NCBI GenBank assembly: GCA_025936045.1
Contig: JAICUB010000027.1
Span: 1 to 64,000, forward strand
Source of the DNA: Polyangiaceae bacterium
Lineage (GTDB): Bacteria > Myxococcota_A > Polyangia > Polyangiales > Polyangiaceae
DNA length: 64,000 nt
Direction of reading: 5' to 3'
Positions 45,266 through 54,260 of this stretch are shown here, piece by piece (within the stretch, counting starts at the first letter, position 1; the number at the start of each line of letters is the position of its first letter). The translations under genes and the position numbers were made by a program. Below the pieces are notes generated by a model that was not told where the DNA came from, made no database searches, and saw nothing but the letters and a program-made list of their open reading frames with translations.

Positions 45266-48200
45266 TCAGTTGAGGTGGGCGCCGCTCTTTTCCATGCCGT
45301 CCTCCTGCTTCGCGCCCGTCGCCAGGAGCCGCATCAACATCTCGGGCCCGATGGGCTTCACGACGTGCTCGTCGAAGCCGGCTTGCAACGCACGCGCGCG
45401 ATCCGAAGCCTGGCCGTAGCCCGTGAGCGCGATGAGGTACACGCCGGCGTGGCGTGGATTGGAACGGATTTGACGGGCAAGCTCGAAGCCGTCCATCCCC
45501 GGTAGCCCGAGGTCGATGAGCGCAACGCTCGGCTGAATTCTCGCCATCAGCTCGAGGCCGGCGGGCCCCGTATCGGCCGAGTGACATTCGCAGCCCGCCA
45601 GCGCCAAAAGCTCGCACAGCATCTCGCGCCCGTCGGCGTTGTCCTCCACCACCAAGACGCGCGCGCCAGCGGGTACGTGCGGAGCGCCGCAGCGTTTCGA
45701 CGGCTCTTCCTCCGTCGCGGCCACGAGCGGCAGCCGCACGACGAACTCACTGCCCTTGCCGGGCCCGTCGCTGTGCGCGGTGACGCTGCCCCCGTGCAAG
45801 GTGACCAACGAGCGCACCAGCGTGAGCCCGAGGCCGAGCCCGCCGTCGGCGCGATCGAGCGTGCGCTGCGATTGAACGAACAGATCGAACACCGAATCGA
45901 GCATTTCCGCAGGAATGCCCGCGCCGTCGTCGCGAACGCGGATCACGACCGCGCCGTCCTCGCGCCGGGCCGCCAGATGCACGTGACCACCACGAACGGT
46001 GTACTTCGCGGCATTGTTCAGCAGATTGACCTGAAGCTGCTGGAGCCTCGCCGGGTCGCCCTCCACGCACAGCTCCGTGCCGTCAATCGCCACCGTGAAG
46101 TCGAGGCCGCGCGCTTCCATCGTCGGTCGCACGGCGTCGGCTGCTTCGTTGACGATCGGCGCGATGTCCACGACGCGTTTACGGAGCTCGATCTTGTTTT
46201 GCGTGACGCGGCTCGCCTCGAGCAGATCATCGAGCAGGTGCGCCATCTGCTGCGACTGGCGATCGATGATCCAGATTAGCTTGTTCGAGTTGTCGGCTCG
46301 CGGCGCGGCTTTGACGAGTGCCGTCGCCGTCACGATCGCGCTGAGCGGATTCCTGAGCTCGTGCGACAGCATGGCGAGGAACTGATCGCGCCGCTGTACC
46401 GCCTCTTGGATTTTCTCTTCGGCGCGCTTCTGATCGGTCACGTCGCGCAAGACGGTGATGACGCCCACCGGACGACGGGAACCGTCGATCAGCGGATGCC
46501 GCGTGGCCACCACCCATTGTTCCCTCGCGTCGACGCTGGTCCGACGCTCGAGGCGATACGGCTGCGCGTGGCCCGTCCTCAGCACGTTTTCGTCCTCTTC
46601 GTGCGTGGCGAGCGCGACGCGATGTTCCGTCAGCTCGAACGGCGTCTTTCCGACGAGTGCGCGCGGGTCGGAGAGGCCGAACTCGCGCGCAACCGGCTCG
46701 TTCGCGCGGATGAAGCGGCCGCGCGCGTCCTTGAAGTAGATGGCGTCGGGGACCGCGGACAGCAAGCTGTTCAAGAGGTACCGCTCGTGGAAGAGCGCGT
46801 CTTCGGCCGTCTTGAGGCTCGAGACGTCGATCATGGTCAGCACGACGCCTTCGCTCGTGCCCTTCGCCCGATACGGCAAGATGCGGAGGAAGAAGTAACG
46901 GCCCGTTCGATCCTGTAACTCGCGTTCGACGCGCTCGCCGCTCGCGAGCACGCGCCGGAGGTCGTCGATGAGCTCGGGATGATCGATGTTGTGCGTGAAG
47001 GTTTCGAGCGAACGCCCGATGTCGTGGGGCAGCAAGTTGAAGGCTTCGGCGATCTGCGGAGTGAACTTGCGGACCTTGAGCTCGCGGTTCAGGAAGATCG
47101 TCCCCACGTCGGTGCTCGAGAGCAAGTTGTCCATGTCGTTCGTGAGCTCGGTGAGCTCGGCGATCTTTCGTTGGTACTCCGCGTTCACGGAGTAGAGCTC
47201 CTCGTTGACGCTCTGGAGCTCTTCGTTCGTGCTCTGGAGCTCCTCGTTCGAGGAGTGAAGCTCCTCGTTCGTCGTCTGCAGCTCCTCGTTGCTCGTTTCG
47301 AACTGCTCGATGACGGATTCGAGGTTTTCTCGAGTCGCGCTGAGCTGCGTCTCGAGCTCGGTGATTTGCGCCGAAGGTGCGCTCGTTACCTCCATTTCGG
47401 TCGGTTGCGCGGTGTCGGTCTGCGCCTCCGCTGCCACGCGCTCGAACGAGACGAGGACCCAGGGCTCTGCTTGCTTCTCGCCCAGGATCGCGGAAAGACG
47501 GACGTCGTAGTGGGCTGCGCCCTCGCCCTCGGCGTGCAGTCGGACGTTTCTGAAAACGAGCTCCGATTTCTCGTCGAACGCGCGCTTGAGTCCCCCGCTG
47601 AGCACGAGCTTCAAATCGCTCTCGACGAGGTCGAGCACGTCGGCGGTCTGTCGGCCGTCACGGTGGCGTAGGAAGCGGCTCGCTCCCCCGAAGGCGTGCA
47701 AGACCTCGCCCCGGCCGCTCACGAGTAAGCTCGGAGGCATGAAGCGATCGAGCAGCGCGTCATAGGCGCCGAGCATGTGCGCGAGTGGTTGGCGCCCGGA
47801 CGGCGAGGGCAGAGCTGCCGCTCCCGGCCGGGGTTCGACCTTGCGCGGCTGGAGACGCGCATCCACGGGCGTGCGGGCGTCGCTGTACTTTTTGTAGATG
47901 CGCCAATGCTTGTCGACGACCTCGAAGTCGTGGCTCAAGACGCCGAGGCTCTCGCTCGGGCCCAGGAAGACCATGCCGTCCCGGTTCAGCCCGAAATGGA
48001 ACAGGCTCAGCGCCTTCTGTTGCGCGGCTGTCTGGAGGTAGATCAGGAGATTGCGGCAGCTAATCAAATCGATGCGTGTGAAAGGAGCGTCGCGAATGAC
48101 GTTGTGTGGCGCAAACACGATGAGCTGCCGAATCTCGGGGACGACCTGGTAGTCCTGCCCCCGTTGGATGAAGTAGCGCTGCAGGCGCTCGGGCGAGACG

Positions 48201-49306
48201 TTCGCGACGGCTTCGGCGTCGTAGACGGCCCGCGCGGCAAGCTCGAGCGAACCCCGGTGCACATCGGACGCGAAGATCTTCACGGGGCGCCCGCCGTGCC
48301 GACTCGACGCTTCGTATAGCAGGATTGCGAGCGAGTACGCCTCCTCGCCCGTGGCGCAGCCCGCGACCCAAACACGCACGGGCGCGTCGCGCGGCTCGCG
48401 CTGGAAAAGCTCGGGCAACACGCGGTCCTCCAGGACGGCGAACGCGTCTTCGTTTCGGAAGAAGCGCGTCACACCGATGAGGAGGTCGCGGTAGAGGAGG
48501 TCGAGCTCGTTGCGTTCACGCTTCAGGCGCGCGACGTAGTCGTCGAGGTCGCTCGCGAGCGCGAGCTCGATCCTGCGCTCGATGCGCCGCGTTACCGTGC
48601 TCGGCTTGTAGTGGTTGAAGTCGATGCCGAACTCTTCCTCGAGCATGCGGTACACGGTGGCGAGGCCGCTGCTCGTCGGAGCCAGCGCCTCCCGCGTCGC
48701 CGCCTCCGCGCCACGCGAGGCCGCTTGCGCCGCATGCTCGAGCAGGACGCGGGGCATGTCCTGGGGCGCGAGCATGCACTCCGCGACACCCGCGTCGCGC
48801 GCCATCTTCGGCATGCCGTCGAACTGCGCCGTCTCGACGGCTTGAACCAGGACGAGGCCGCCGGCGTCGTGCACGTCACGAATGCCGCGCGACCCGTCGC
48901 TGCCGCCGCCGGAAAGCACGATCGCCACCGCGCGAGGGCCGCACTCCTGCGCGAGCGAACGGAAGAACACGTCGATCGGCAGCGACAGCTCTTGTTGCTG
49001 GTCGCGCTCGCTCAAGAGCAAGCGGCCGCCCGAGATGATCATCTCCTTCTTCGGAGGAATCAGATAAATGTGGCTCGCCTCGATTTCGAGGCCGTCTTCC
49101 ACGAGCTTGATGGGCAGCGCGGTGTGTCGCGCGAGCAGCTCATCCATCAAGCTTTTGAAGTCGGGAGACAGATGCTGGATGATCACGAACGCCATGTCCG
49201 TGCTCGCCGGCAGGTTGTCGAAGAAGCGTTCGAGCGCGTCCAGGCCGCCGGCTGACGCACCGATGCCCACGACGTAGCTCGGCGTTCGCCGCGGCTGCGT
49301 GCTCAC
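45266..49306 (-). CDS. CheB-CheR-PAS-histidine kinase-receiver hybrid
   Basis: 1,346-aa signalling protein. Methylesterase domain 1-200 with GIGASAGGLDALERF, IIQHLSPDFKS and LSGGGSDGSRGI (Ser, His, Asp triad). CheR methyltransferase 210-480 with VWVAGCATGEEAYSLAI near 309. Coiled coil 645-725 made of SNEELQTTNEELHSSNEELQ heptads. PAS domains about 725-840 and 843-960. HisKA His near 980 in FLAMLSHELRNPLSAI, ATPase with LLNNAAKYT near 1098 and GLGLGLTLVRSLV. Receiver from 1213 with VLVVEDNADG and Asp in IDLGLPGMDG near 1262. Cytoplasmic, no membrane segments. GTG start. It is a CheB/CheR-type sensor hybrid that probably senses a small ligand or redox state; no chemotaxis genes are adjacent. 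Confidence 0.93.
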   Translation of the reverse strand: MSTQPRRTPSYVVGIGASAGGLDALERFFDNLPASTDMAFVIIQHLSPDFKSLMDELLARHTALPIKLVEDGLEIEASHIYLIPPKKEMIISGGRLLLSERDQQQELSLPIDVFFRSLAQECGPRAVAIVLSGGGSDGSRGIRDVHDAGGLVLVQAVETAQFDGMPKMARDAGVAECMLAPQDMPRVLLEHAAQAASRGAEAATREALAPTSSGLATVYRMLEEEFGIDFNHYKPSTVTRRIERRIELALASDLDDYVARLKRERNELDLLYRDLLIGVTRFFRNEDAFAVLEDRVLPELFQREPRDAPVRVWVAGCATGEEAYSLAILLYEASSRHGGRPVKIFASDVHRGSLELAARAVYDAEAVANVSPERLQRYFIQRGQDYQVVPEIRQLIVFAPHNVIRDAPFTRIDLISCRNLLIYLQTAAQQKALSLFHFGLNRDGMVFLGPSESLGVLSHDFEVVDKHWRIYKKYSDARTPVDARLQPRKVEPRPGAAALPSPSGRQPLAHMLGAYDALLDRFMPPSLLVSGRGEVLHAFGGASRFLRHRDGRQTADVLDLVESDLKLVLSGGLKRAFDEKSELVFRNVRLHAEGEGAAHYDVRLSAILGEKQAEPWVLVSFERVAAEAQTDTAQPTEMEVTSAPSAQITELETQLSATRENLESVIEQFETSNEELQTTNEELHSSNEELQSTNEELQSVNEELYSVNAEYQRKIAELTELTNDMDNLLSSTDVGTIFLNRELKVRKFTPQIAEAFNLLPHDIGRSLETFTHNIDHPELIDDLRRVLASGERVERELQDRTGRYFFLRILPYRAKGTSEGVVLTMIDVSSLKTAEDALFHERYLLNSLLSAVPDAIYFKDARGRFIRANEPVAREFGLSDPRALVGKTPFELTEHRVALATHEEDENVLRTGHAQPYRLERRTSVDAREQWVVATRHPLIDGSRRPVGVITVLRDVTDQKRAEEKIQEAVQRRDQFLAMLSHELRNPLSAIVTATALVKAAPRADNSNKLIWIIDRQSQQMAHLLDDLLEASRVTQNKIELRKRVVDIAPIVNEAADAVRPTMEARGLDFTVAIDGTELCVEGDPARLQQLQVNLLNNAAKYTVRGGHVHLAARREDGAVVIRVRDDGAGIPAEMLDSVFDLFVQSQRTLDRADGGLGLGLTLVRSLVTLHGGSVTAHSDGPGKGSEFVVRLPLVAATEEEPSKRCGAPHVPAGARVLVVEDNADGREMLCELLALAGCECHSADTGPAGLELMARIQPSVALIDLGLPGMDGFELARQIRSNPRHAGVYLIALTGYGQASDRARALQAGFDEHVVKPIGPEMLMRLLATGAKQEDGMEKSGAHLN

Positions 49307-49519
49307 GTCGGCCGCCGTCGACGCTTCGTGCGCGCGGCGCCCAGACGCTTCGGCCCGACGAATTTCGGCAGTGGCGCTGTGAGACCCATGGGGTCCCGCG
49401 CTGCATCCGTCGTGCCGAGCGCCCCTCTCTAGCGAATCATCCGCTTTTTACGCGTCGCGGAGTCCCGAGGATGGGCCCATTTTTGAGCGCGCCGTGGCAG
49501 ATAGCCACGCCCCGCCCGT

Positions 49520-50161
49520 CTAGGCATCGTCTTCACACTCGAAGATCCCGTTCCTGCGGATGTACTCCGCGATCTCGACGGCGCTGCGGACCCCTAGTTT
49601 TTTGTAGATCTCCGAACGCTGGGTTTTTACGGCCGCCTCTCCGACGCCGTGGCGCGCGGCAATCTGCGGATTGCCGTAGGCATTGGCCAGCAGGTGGGCC
49701 ACTTGTCGCTCGCGTTTCGTGAGTCGGTGCCAGCTTAGCTCGGTCCAGTCGAGACCAGCGCTGTGGAACCGCTCGCCCGCCGCAACCCTCTCCACGGCGC
49801 GCACGAGGACTTCCTGGTCTTCGTCCTTGAGTACATAGCCGTGAGCGCCGGCGGCGTTGGCCTCCCGCACGTAATTCGGCTTGTTGTGCATGCTGAGAAC
49901 CAGCACGCGCACCGTCGGATAAAGCTCGCGGATGCGCGAGAGGATGCAGAGCCCGTTCTCGTTCTTGAGCTCGATGTCCATGAGCAGGACGTCCGGCGTG
50001 TGTTCGGCGAGAAGCTGCCACGCCTCGCCGAGCGAGCTCGCCTCGGCAATGACGGAGAAATCGGCTCGTTCCGAGAGGACGCGGCGCAACCCCGCGCGGA
50101 GCATCGCGTGATCGTCGACGAGCAGCAGGCGTATCGCCGGAGCAGGGACGGGGGTCGTCAT
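49520..50161 (-). CDS. NarL/FixJ-type response regulator
   Basis: 213 aa. Receiver 10-125 with VDDHAM, phosphoacceptor Asp62 in VLLMDIELKNENG, Ser in VLVLSMHNK, Lys in YVLKDED. LuxR-type HTH about 148-205 (LTKRERQVAHLLANAYGNPQ, VGEAAVKTQRSEIYKKLGV). Start ATG at 50161 overlaps the kinase TGA by four bases (ATGA), so the pair is translationally coupled; an upstream in-frame ATG is antisense to no feature but less likely. Confidence 0.93.
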   Translation of the reverse strand: MTTPVPAPAIRLLLVDDHAMLRAGLRRVLSERADFSVIAEASSLGEAWQLLAEHTPDVLLMDIELKNENGLCILSRIRELYPTVRVLVLSMHNKPNYVREANAAGAHGYVLKDEDQEVLVRAVERVAAGERFHSAGLDWTELSWHRLTKRERQVAHLLANAYGNPQIAARHGVGEAAVKTQRSEIYKKLGVRSAVEIAEYIRRNGIFECEDDA

Positions 50162-51501
50162 GGCGTCCGGTCTACCTTCAGATGCACGCAAAGCTCGGTA
50201 GACCCCCGACGGGATTGGATGCGGAACGTGCCGTCGAGGTCGGCCACGCGCTCGCGAATATGGCGCAAGCCGGCGTGCTCGCTGTCGTCCACGCGCTCCG
50301 GGTCGAAACCGCAGCCGTCGTCGTGAACACGAAGCGTCAGATTCGCCTTGCGGTCACGCCGCACCTCGAGCTCCACGTTCTTGGCGCGTGCGTGTCGTTC
50401 GATGTTCGTGAGGCACTCCTGCACGATGCGGTAGAGTTCGCTCGCGTACGGTTCGGGCGGTCCGTCCGTGACCGTGTCGATGAAATGGACCTCGGTTCCG
50501 CTGTGCACGGCGAAATCGCGCACGAGCTCCGAAAGCGCTTGCGACCAGCCGAGCGTCACGACGGGGGTGGGCGGCGAGCGGTACACGATGGCGCGCACCT
50601 CGGTGATCGCGCGCGCGAGAGGCTCGATTCCGAGCGCAAGGCTCTGGGCGGCGTCCTCGCGATTGCGGGCCAATTTCTGTGCCGCGAGCCCGAGCTCGAG
50701 CTTCGCCGCCGCGAGCAACTGGAGCACGCCCTCGTGCAGCTCGCGAGCAATGTGCCCTTGCTCGCGTTGACGGAGTGTCGCCAAGCGTTCGTTGGCCACG
50801 CGGAGCCGCCGATCGGCTAGCCGCTGCTCGTTGATGGTCAGCCCGAGCGTACTCGCGAATACGAGTCCGATCGCGAGCAGGGCCACCGCCACGAGACCTC
50901 GCATCGTCCCCGCGACGCTCCGGCGCGCTTGCGTTCGGATGCGCTCGGTCGCTGCCGCCACGTCGTCGAGGTAGACGCCGGTGCCGAGAACCCAACCGAA
51001 ACGCGGCAGCAGGGCCACGTACGCCAGCTTCTCCGCGGAGCGTCCGGTCGAAGGCTTCCGCCATTCGTACCGTTGGAAACCGCTGCCGCGCTGCGCCGTC
51101 TCGACGAGTCCCGGAATGACTCGACGACCGCGCGCGTCGCGCAGCTCCCAAAGGTTACTCCCGACGAGGTCCGGCTGCATGGGGTGCACGAGGCAGGTGC
51201 CGGCGCGGTCGTAGGCGAAGAAATAGCCGTCCTCGCCGTAGTGAGCCGCCGCGATCAAGGCTTTGGCGTGTTCCGCCGCGCGTGCTTCGTCGCCGTCGTC
51301 GAGCACCTGGAGCTCACCCTCGATCAAGGCGATAGCGTGGCGCAGCTCGGCGCGCTTCTGCTCCATCAAGCTTGCTTCGATGAGCCCCGCCTGCTGCTCC
51401 GTGAGAAGTCGGGATTGACGAACGACCTCGAGCGCCACCGCGAGCGACGCAACCAAGCAGGGTAAAATCGCGAGCACGACGATTTTCCACCGGAGCGACA
51501 T
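50158..51501 (-). CDS. Cache-domain sensor histidine kinase (NarX/DegS type)
   Basis: About 447 aa. Membrane segment WKIVVLAILPCLVASLAVAL near residue 10, periplasmic sCache_2-like domain 50-200 (HYGEDGYFFAYDRAGTCLVH, DLVGSNLWELRDARGRRVIP, FGWVLGTGVYLDDVAAAT), second membrane segment MRGLVAVALLAIGLVFASTL. HisKA_3 His in HIARELHEGVLQLLAA, then ATPase with IVQECLTNIERHARA and VHDDGCGFD. The Cache domain of this type usually binds small organic acids or similar ligands. ATG at 51501 is the likely start, but GTG 21 bases upstream is possible. Operon with the response regulator; divergent from queC. Confidence 0.92.
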   Translation of the reverse strand: MSLRWKIVVLAILPCLVASLAVALEVVRQSRLLTEQQAGLIEASLMEQKRAELRHAIALIEGELQVLDDGDEARAAEHAKALIAAAHYGEDGYFFAYDRAGTCLVHPMQPDLVGSNLWELRDARGRRVIPGLVETAQRGSGFQRYEWRKPSTGRSAEKLAYVALLPRFGWVLGTGVYLDDVAAATERIRTQARRSVAGTMRGLVAVALLAIGLVFASTLGLTINEQRLADRRLRVANERLATLRQREQGHIARELHEGVLQLLAAAKLELGLAAQKLARNREDAAQSLALGIEPLARAITEVRAIVYRSPPTPVVTLGWSQALSELVRDFAVHSGTEVHFIDTVTDGPPEPYASELYRIVQECLTNIERHARAKNVELEVRRDRKANLTLRVHDDGCGFDPERVDDSEHAGLRHIRERVADLDGTFRIQSRRGSTELCVHLKVDRTP

Positions 51502-51616
51502 CCTGCTTTCTCTGCTTATCACGAGGGTTCGCGCTGTCTCTCCCCACAAGTGATGAGGCGTGCCTCCCCCGAAGTGCGACTGACCGAATTCGAGCGCCGC
51601 CGCTAGAAGTAAGCCC

Positions 51617-52309
51617 GTGGCCTCGGAAAAAACGGTCGTCCTCGTGAGCGGTGGCCTCGACAGCGCGGTCCTGCTGCATCAAGTGCAAAAAGGTGGGCAA
51701 CCCTTGCCGGTCTTCATCGACTACGGCCAGCGCGCGGTCGAGCGGGAACGGGCGGCCGCACTGGTGCAGTGTGGTGCACTCGGCCTCGAGCTCACGCGAC
51801 TCGACGCAACGGCGGTGGCGGCTGCGTTTCATGCCAAGGCGGCGATTCGCCCCCATAGTCCGCTTCCGCTGCGAAATCTGGTGCTCATGAGCCTGGCGCT
51901 CTCCTACGCCGACTTGGTGCAGGCGGGCTCGGTGGCGACGGCCGTCATCCGAGACGATATTGGCGCGTACCCGTGCACCGCGGGCAGCTTCTGGTACGCC
52001 TTTCGCGATCTCGCGGCGACGATGGGAAGCGTGCGGATCGAGACGCCGCTCATCTATCTCGACAAAGTCGCGGTGATCGCCGAAGGCTTGCGCTTGGGCG
52101 TCGACCTCTGCGGCACCTACAGCTGCAGCGTCGGAGAGCCCGCGCATTGCGGACGCTGCCGGCAGTGCGTCGTGCGCCGCGCCGCCGCTCTCAAGGCCGG
52201 ACTGCTCGAGCCGGACGACTTCTACCTGCGGGAAGCGAGGGAACCCCTCAGCGTGCTTCTTCCGCCGGCCGAGCAAGCTCGATCCACGTCGGGTGCTTGG
52301 CGGTGGTGA
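51617..52309 (+). CDS. queC: 7-cyano-7-deazaguanine synthase
   Basis: 230-aa cytoplasmic enzyme that converts 7-carboxy-7-deazaguanine to preQ0 using ATP and ammonia, the step before queuosine branching. The PP-loop is SGGLDSA at residues 11-17; FIDYGQRAVERERAAA follows, and the Zn-binding Cys set is in GTYSCSVGEPAHCGRCRQCV. Length is normal. GTG start at 51617. No other queuosine gene is nearby, so partners are elsewhere. The reading ends with a slightly extended C-terminus. Confidence 0.92.
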   Translation: MASEKTVVLVSGGLDSAVLLHQVQKGGQPLPVFIDYGQRAVERERAAALVQCGALGLELTRLDATAVAAAFHAKAAIRPHSPLPLRNLVLMSLALSYADLVQAGSVATAVIRDDIGAYPCTAGSFWYAFRDLAATMGSVRIETPLIYLDKVAVIAEGLRLGVDLCGTYSCSVGEPAHCGRCRQCVVRRAAALKAGLLEPDDFYLREAREPLSVLLPPAEQARSTSGAWRW

Positions 52310-52483
52310 AGCCAAGCCGTATCACCGGGCGTCGCCCCGTCGTCTCGCGCCGTCCTCGCCATTCGGGCGGTTAGAACCGCACCGCCAGGTCCCCCGGGGT
52401 ACGTGGGCCAACGTCATGTACTTCTCCGAGGAGACCGCAAGCATGCCGGCGCTCCCGGATTGAACGGGGACACCGAGCGAGCT

Positions 52484-52813
52484 TCAGACCTCGGGATGAA
52501 GCTCGAGGAACGCGCGAGCAGCGTCGGTCGCGCGTCGAGCGGCCTCGCGCGGCGTCGGCTGCGACCGAACGCCCAAGAGGAGGCTCACCATCAGGTCGCC
52601 CCAAAGCAGCGCGCCGAACTGCTTTGCAAGCTCCGCGGGGCGGCCCGTGAGTAGTCCGGAAACGGCGGCATCTCCCATGATCTTGCGCAACGCGACGCGA
52701 GTCGCCTCGCGACCGATCGAGTCGAGCGCGCGCGCCACCTCCGGCGCGTGAATCGCCTCGGCGATGGCCAAGCGAAAGACCGCGACGACGGTCGGATCGC
52801 TTTCATCTTCCAA
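52484..52813 (-). pseudogene. TetR-family regulator fragment, C-terminal part only
   Basis: 109 codons read as the C-terminal ligand-binding half of a TetR/AcrR regulator of the AefR-like subgroup (VAVFRLAIAEAIHAPEVARA, RPAELAKQFGALLWGDLMVS, PREAARRATDAARAFLELHP). The ~85-residue HTH half is missing: upstream sequence on this strand to 53,131 holds no HTH in any frame. The first codons (MEDESD) lie at the junction with another fragment. Probably non-functional. Confidence 0.65.
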
Positions 52814-52834
52814 AGCTTCAACCTGTTGCCGGGG
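52793..52834 (+). pseudogene. ABC-transporter ATPase fragment (Q-loop)
   Basis: The plus-strand frame reads RIAFIFQSFNLLPG, the Q-loop motif typical of MacB/LolD-type ATPases, with no Walker A or signature motif on either side. Only about 42 bases long; it abuts the TetR fragment on the other strand and a third fragment on its 3' side. Confidence 0.5.
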
Positions 52835-52965
52835 CCAGCTACTACTTGTCGAGTGCGTGGACGGCGTCGGCGTTGGTGTCGGCGAACCTCGGTGACCGCC
52901 GCTCCGAGCGAGGCAGCGTTCCGCAGAAGGACAACGCCATCTTGCAGCTCACTCGGTACTTCTGA
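52834..52965 (+). pseudogene. C-terminal fragment of an outer-membrane beta-barrel-like protein
   Basis: A different plus frame reads ASYYLSSAWTASALVSANLG followed by SVPQKDNAILQLTRYF and a TGA at 52963-52965. Alternating strands and the terminal aromatic residue are typical of the last two strands of a barrel. Nothing upstream in frame continues it, so it is a remnant. Confidence 0.45.
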
Positions 52966-52986
52966 CATTCCTTGGTCCTGTCAGAA
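52960..52986. promoter_or_regulatory. Perfect inverted repeat, candidate TetR operator
   Basis: TTCTGACA (52960-52967) and TGTCAGAA (52979-52986) are exact reverse complements, separated by 11 bases. It begins in the last codons of the beta-barrel fragment and lies 157 bases before the epimerase-like gene. The size and symmetry fit a TetR-type operator, and a TetR remnant is adjacent. A hairpin role is the alternative. Confidence 0.5.
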
Positions 52987-53143
52987 AATAGTCGGTGTGG
53001 CAGCACGAGCGCCTCGTGGGGGACTTCGAAGACCTTTCCGAGGCGGATTCCGACGGCAGTTCAGCGTCCGCGCCGTGCTTTCCACAGCCTCGGCGTAGGC
53101 GCCCAGTTTGCAGGAGGACGCGTTGAAACACGGAGGTTGACCC

Positions 53144-54094
53144 ATGAAAGTCTTCTTGACGGGCGCCAGTGGAGTCGTTGGTCGAAGGGCCATTCCGCTA
53201 TTGGTGCGAAAGGGGCATTCTGTCATGGCTGTGGTTCACACGGCGAAGAAGCGCGAAGCCGTCGAAGGGCAGGGGGCCAAAGTCACTGACGTGAGCCTGT
53301 TCGATATGCCTGCCTTGCAGCGCGCGCTCGAGGGCTACGACGTGGTGGTCAACCTGGCGACGCATATGCCCGCCTCGGCCGCACACGTGCTTTTGCGGGG
53401 CGCCTGGACTGAAAATGATCGGATCAGACGCGAGGGTTCGCGTAACCTGGTCGGCGCTGCCATCTCCGCGGGCGTGCAGCGCTTCGTGCAAGAGTCGTTT
53501 GCGCCGGCGTATCCCGACCGAGGCTCGGCGTGGATCGACGAGAGCGTGCCGCTCGCGCCGGTCGCCTACAATCGTACGCTCGTCGACGCCGAACGCTCCG
53601 CCGAGCAGTTCAGCGGCGGCGCGCGGCGCGGCATCGTGCTGCGCTTCGCGGCGTTCTACGGCGCTGACTCGCGGATGCACGCCGACATGATTCGGCTCGT
53701 GCGTCGCGGCTTCGCTCCCATGCCGGGCCCCGCCGGCGCCTTCATTTCGTCGGTATCGCACGCTGATGCGGCTTCCGCGGTGGTGGCTGCTCTCGAGCTG
53801 CCTGCAGGCGTCTACAACGTGAGCGACGACGAGCCCGTGACACATCGAGCGTATTTCGACGCTCTCGCAGCGGCCTTGGGCGTACGAAGCCCTAGGCTGC
53901 CGCCGGTTTGGGCGACATTCCTGTTCGGAGCCATCGGCAAGCTCGCCGCGCGCTCCTTGCGGATTTCGAACCGTAGGCTGCGGGAGAGCAGCAATTGGAC
54001 GCCTCGTTATCCGAGCGTGCGGGAAGGCTGGGAGGACGCGGCGAAGCCCGCCGAAGGCTACCGAGGCACGCCGTCACTTCGTCACACCGGCTAA
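53144..54094 (+). CDS. NAD(P)-binding epimerase/reductase (extended or atypical SDR)
   Basis: 316 aa. Rossmann motif FLTGASGVVGRRAIPLL at residues 4-20 (GxxGxxG), VVVNLATHMP near 70, and a large C-terminal substrate region. The YxxxK motif is not intact (PVAYNRTLVDAE has Tyr without the expected Lys), so it looks like an atypical member, whose activity may be reduced to binding or redox with a different acid/base. YNVSDDEPVTHRAYFDALAA is typical of the epimerase/dehydratase C-terminus. ATG start at 53144. It is the only intact gene beside the TetR remnant and the inverted repeat, suggesting it was once TetR-controlled. Confidence 0.87.
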   Translation: MKVFLTGASGVVGRRAIPLLVRKGHSVMAVVHTAKKREAVEGQGAKVTDVSLFDMPALQRALEGYDVVVNLATHMPASAAHVLLRGAWTENDRIRREGSRNLVGAAISAGVQRFVQESFAPAYPDRGSAWIDESVPLAPVAYNRTLVDAERSAEQFSGGARRGIVLRFAAFYGADSRMHADMIRLVRRGFAPMPGPAGAFISSVSHADAASAVVAALELPAGVYNVSDDEPVTHRAYFDALAAALGVRSPRLPPVWATFLFGAIGKLAARSLRISNRRLRESSNWTPRYPSVREGWEDAAKPAEGYRGTPSLRHTG

Positions 54095-54260
54095 CGCCGT
54101 CGTCAGCCGCGGTCGCCGCCGAAAGCTAGCATCGGCCGCTCGGGGCGCGGGCATGGTGCCCGTGGCTGCGGTTCGCAGCGGATTGCCTTGGGGCTGGAGT
54201 CCGCCCTTGCTGGCGAGCCGACGAAGCGGAAATGGACCGCCGGCGACACTGCTCGCTGTC

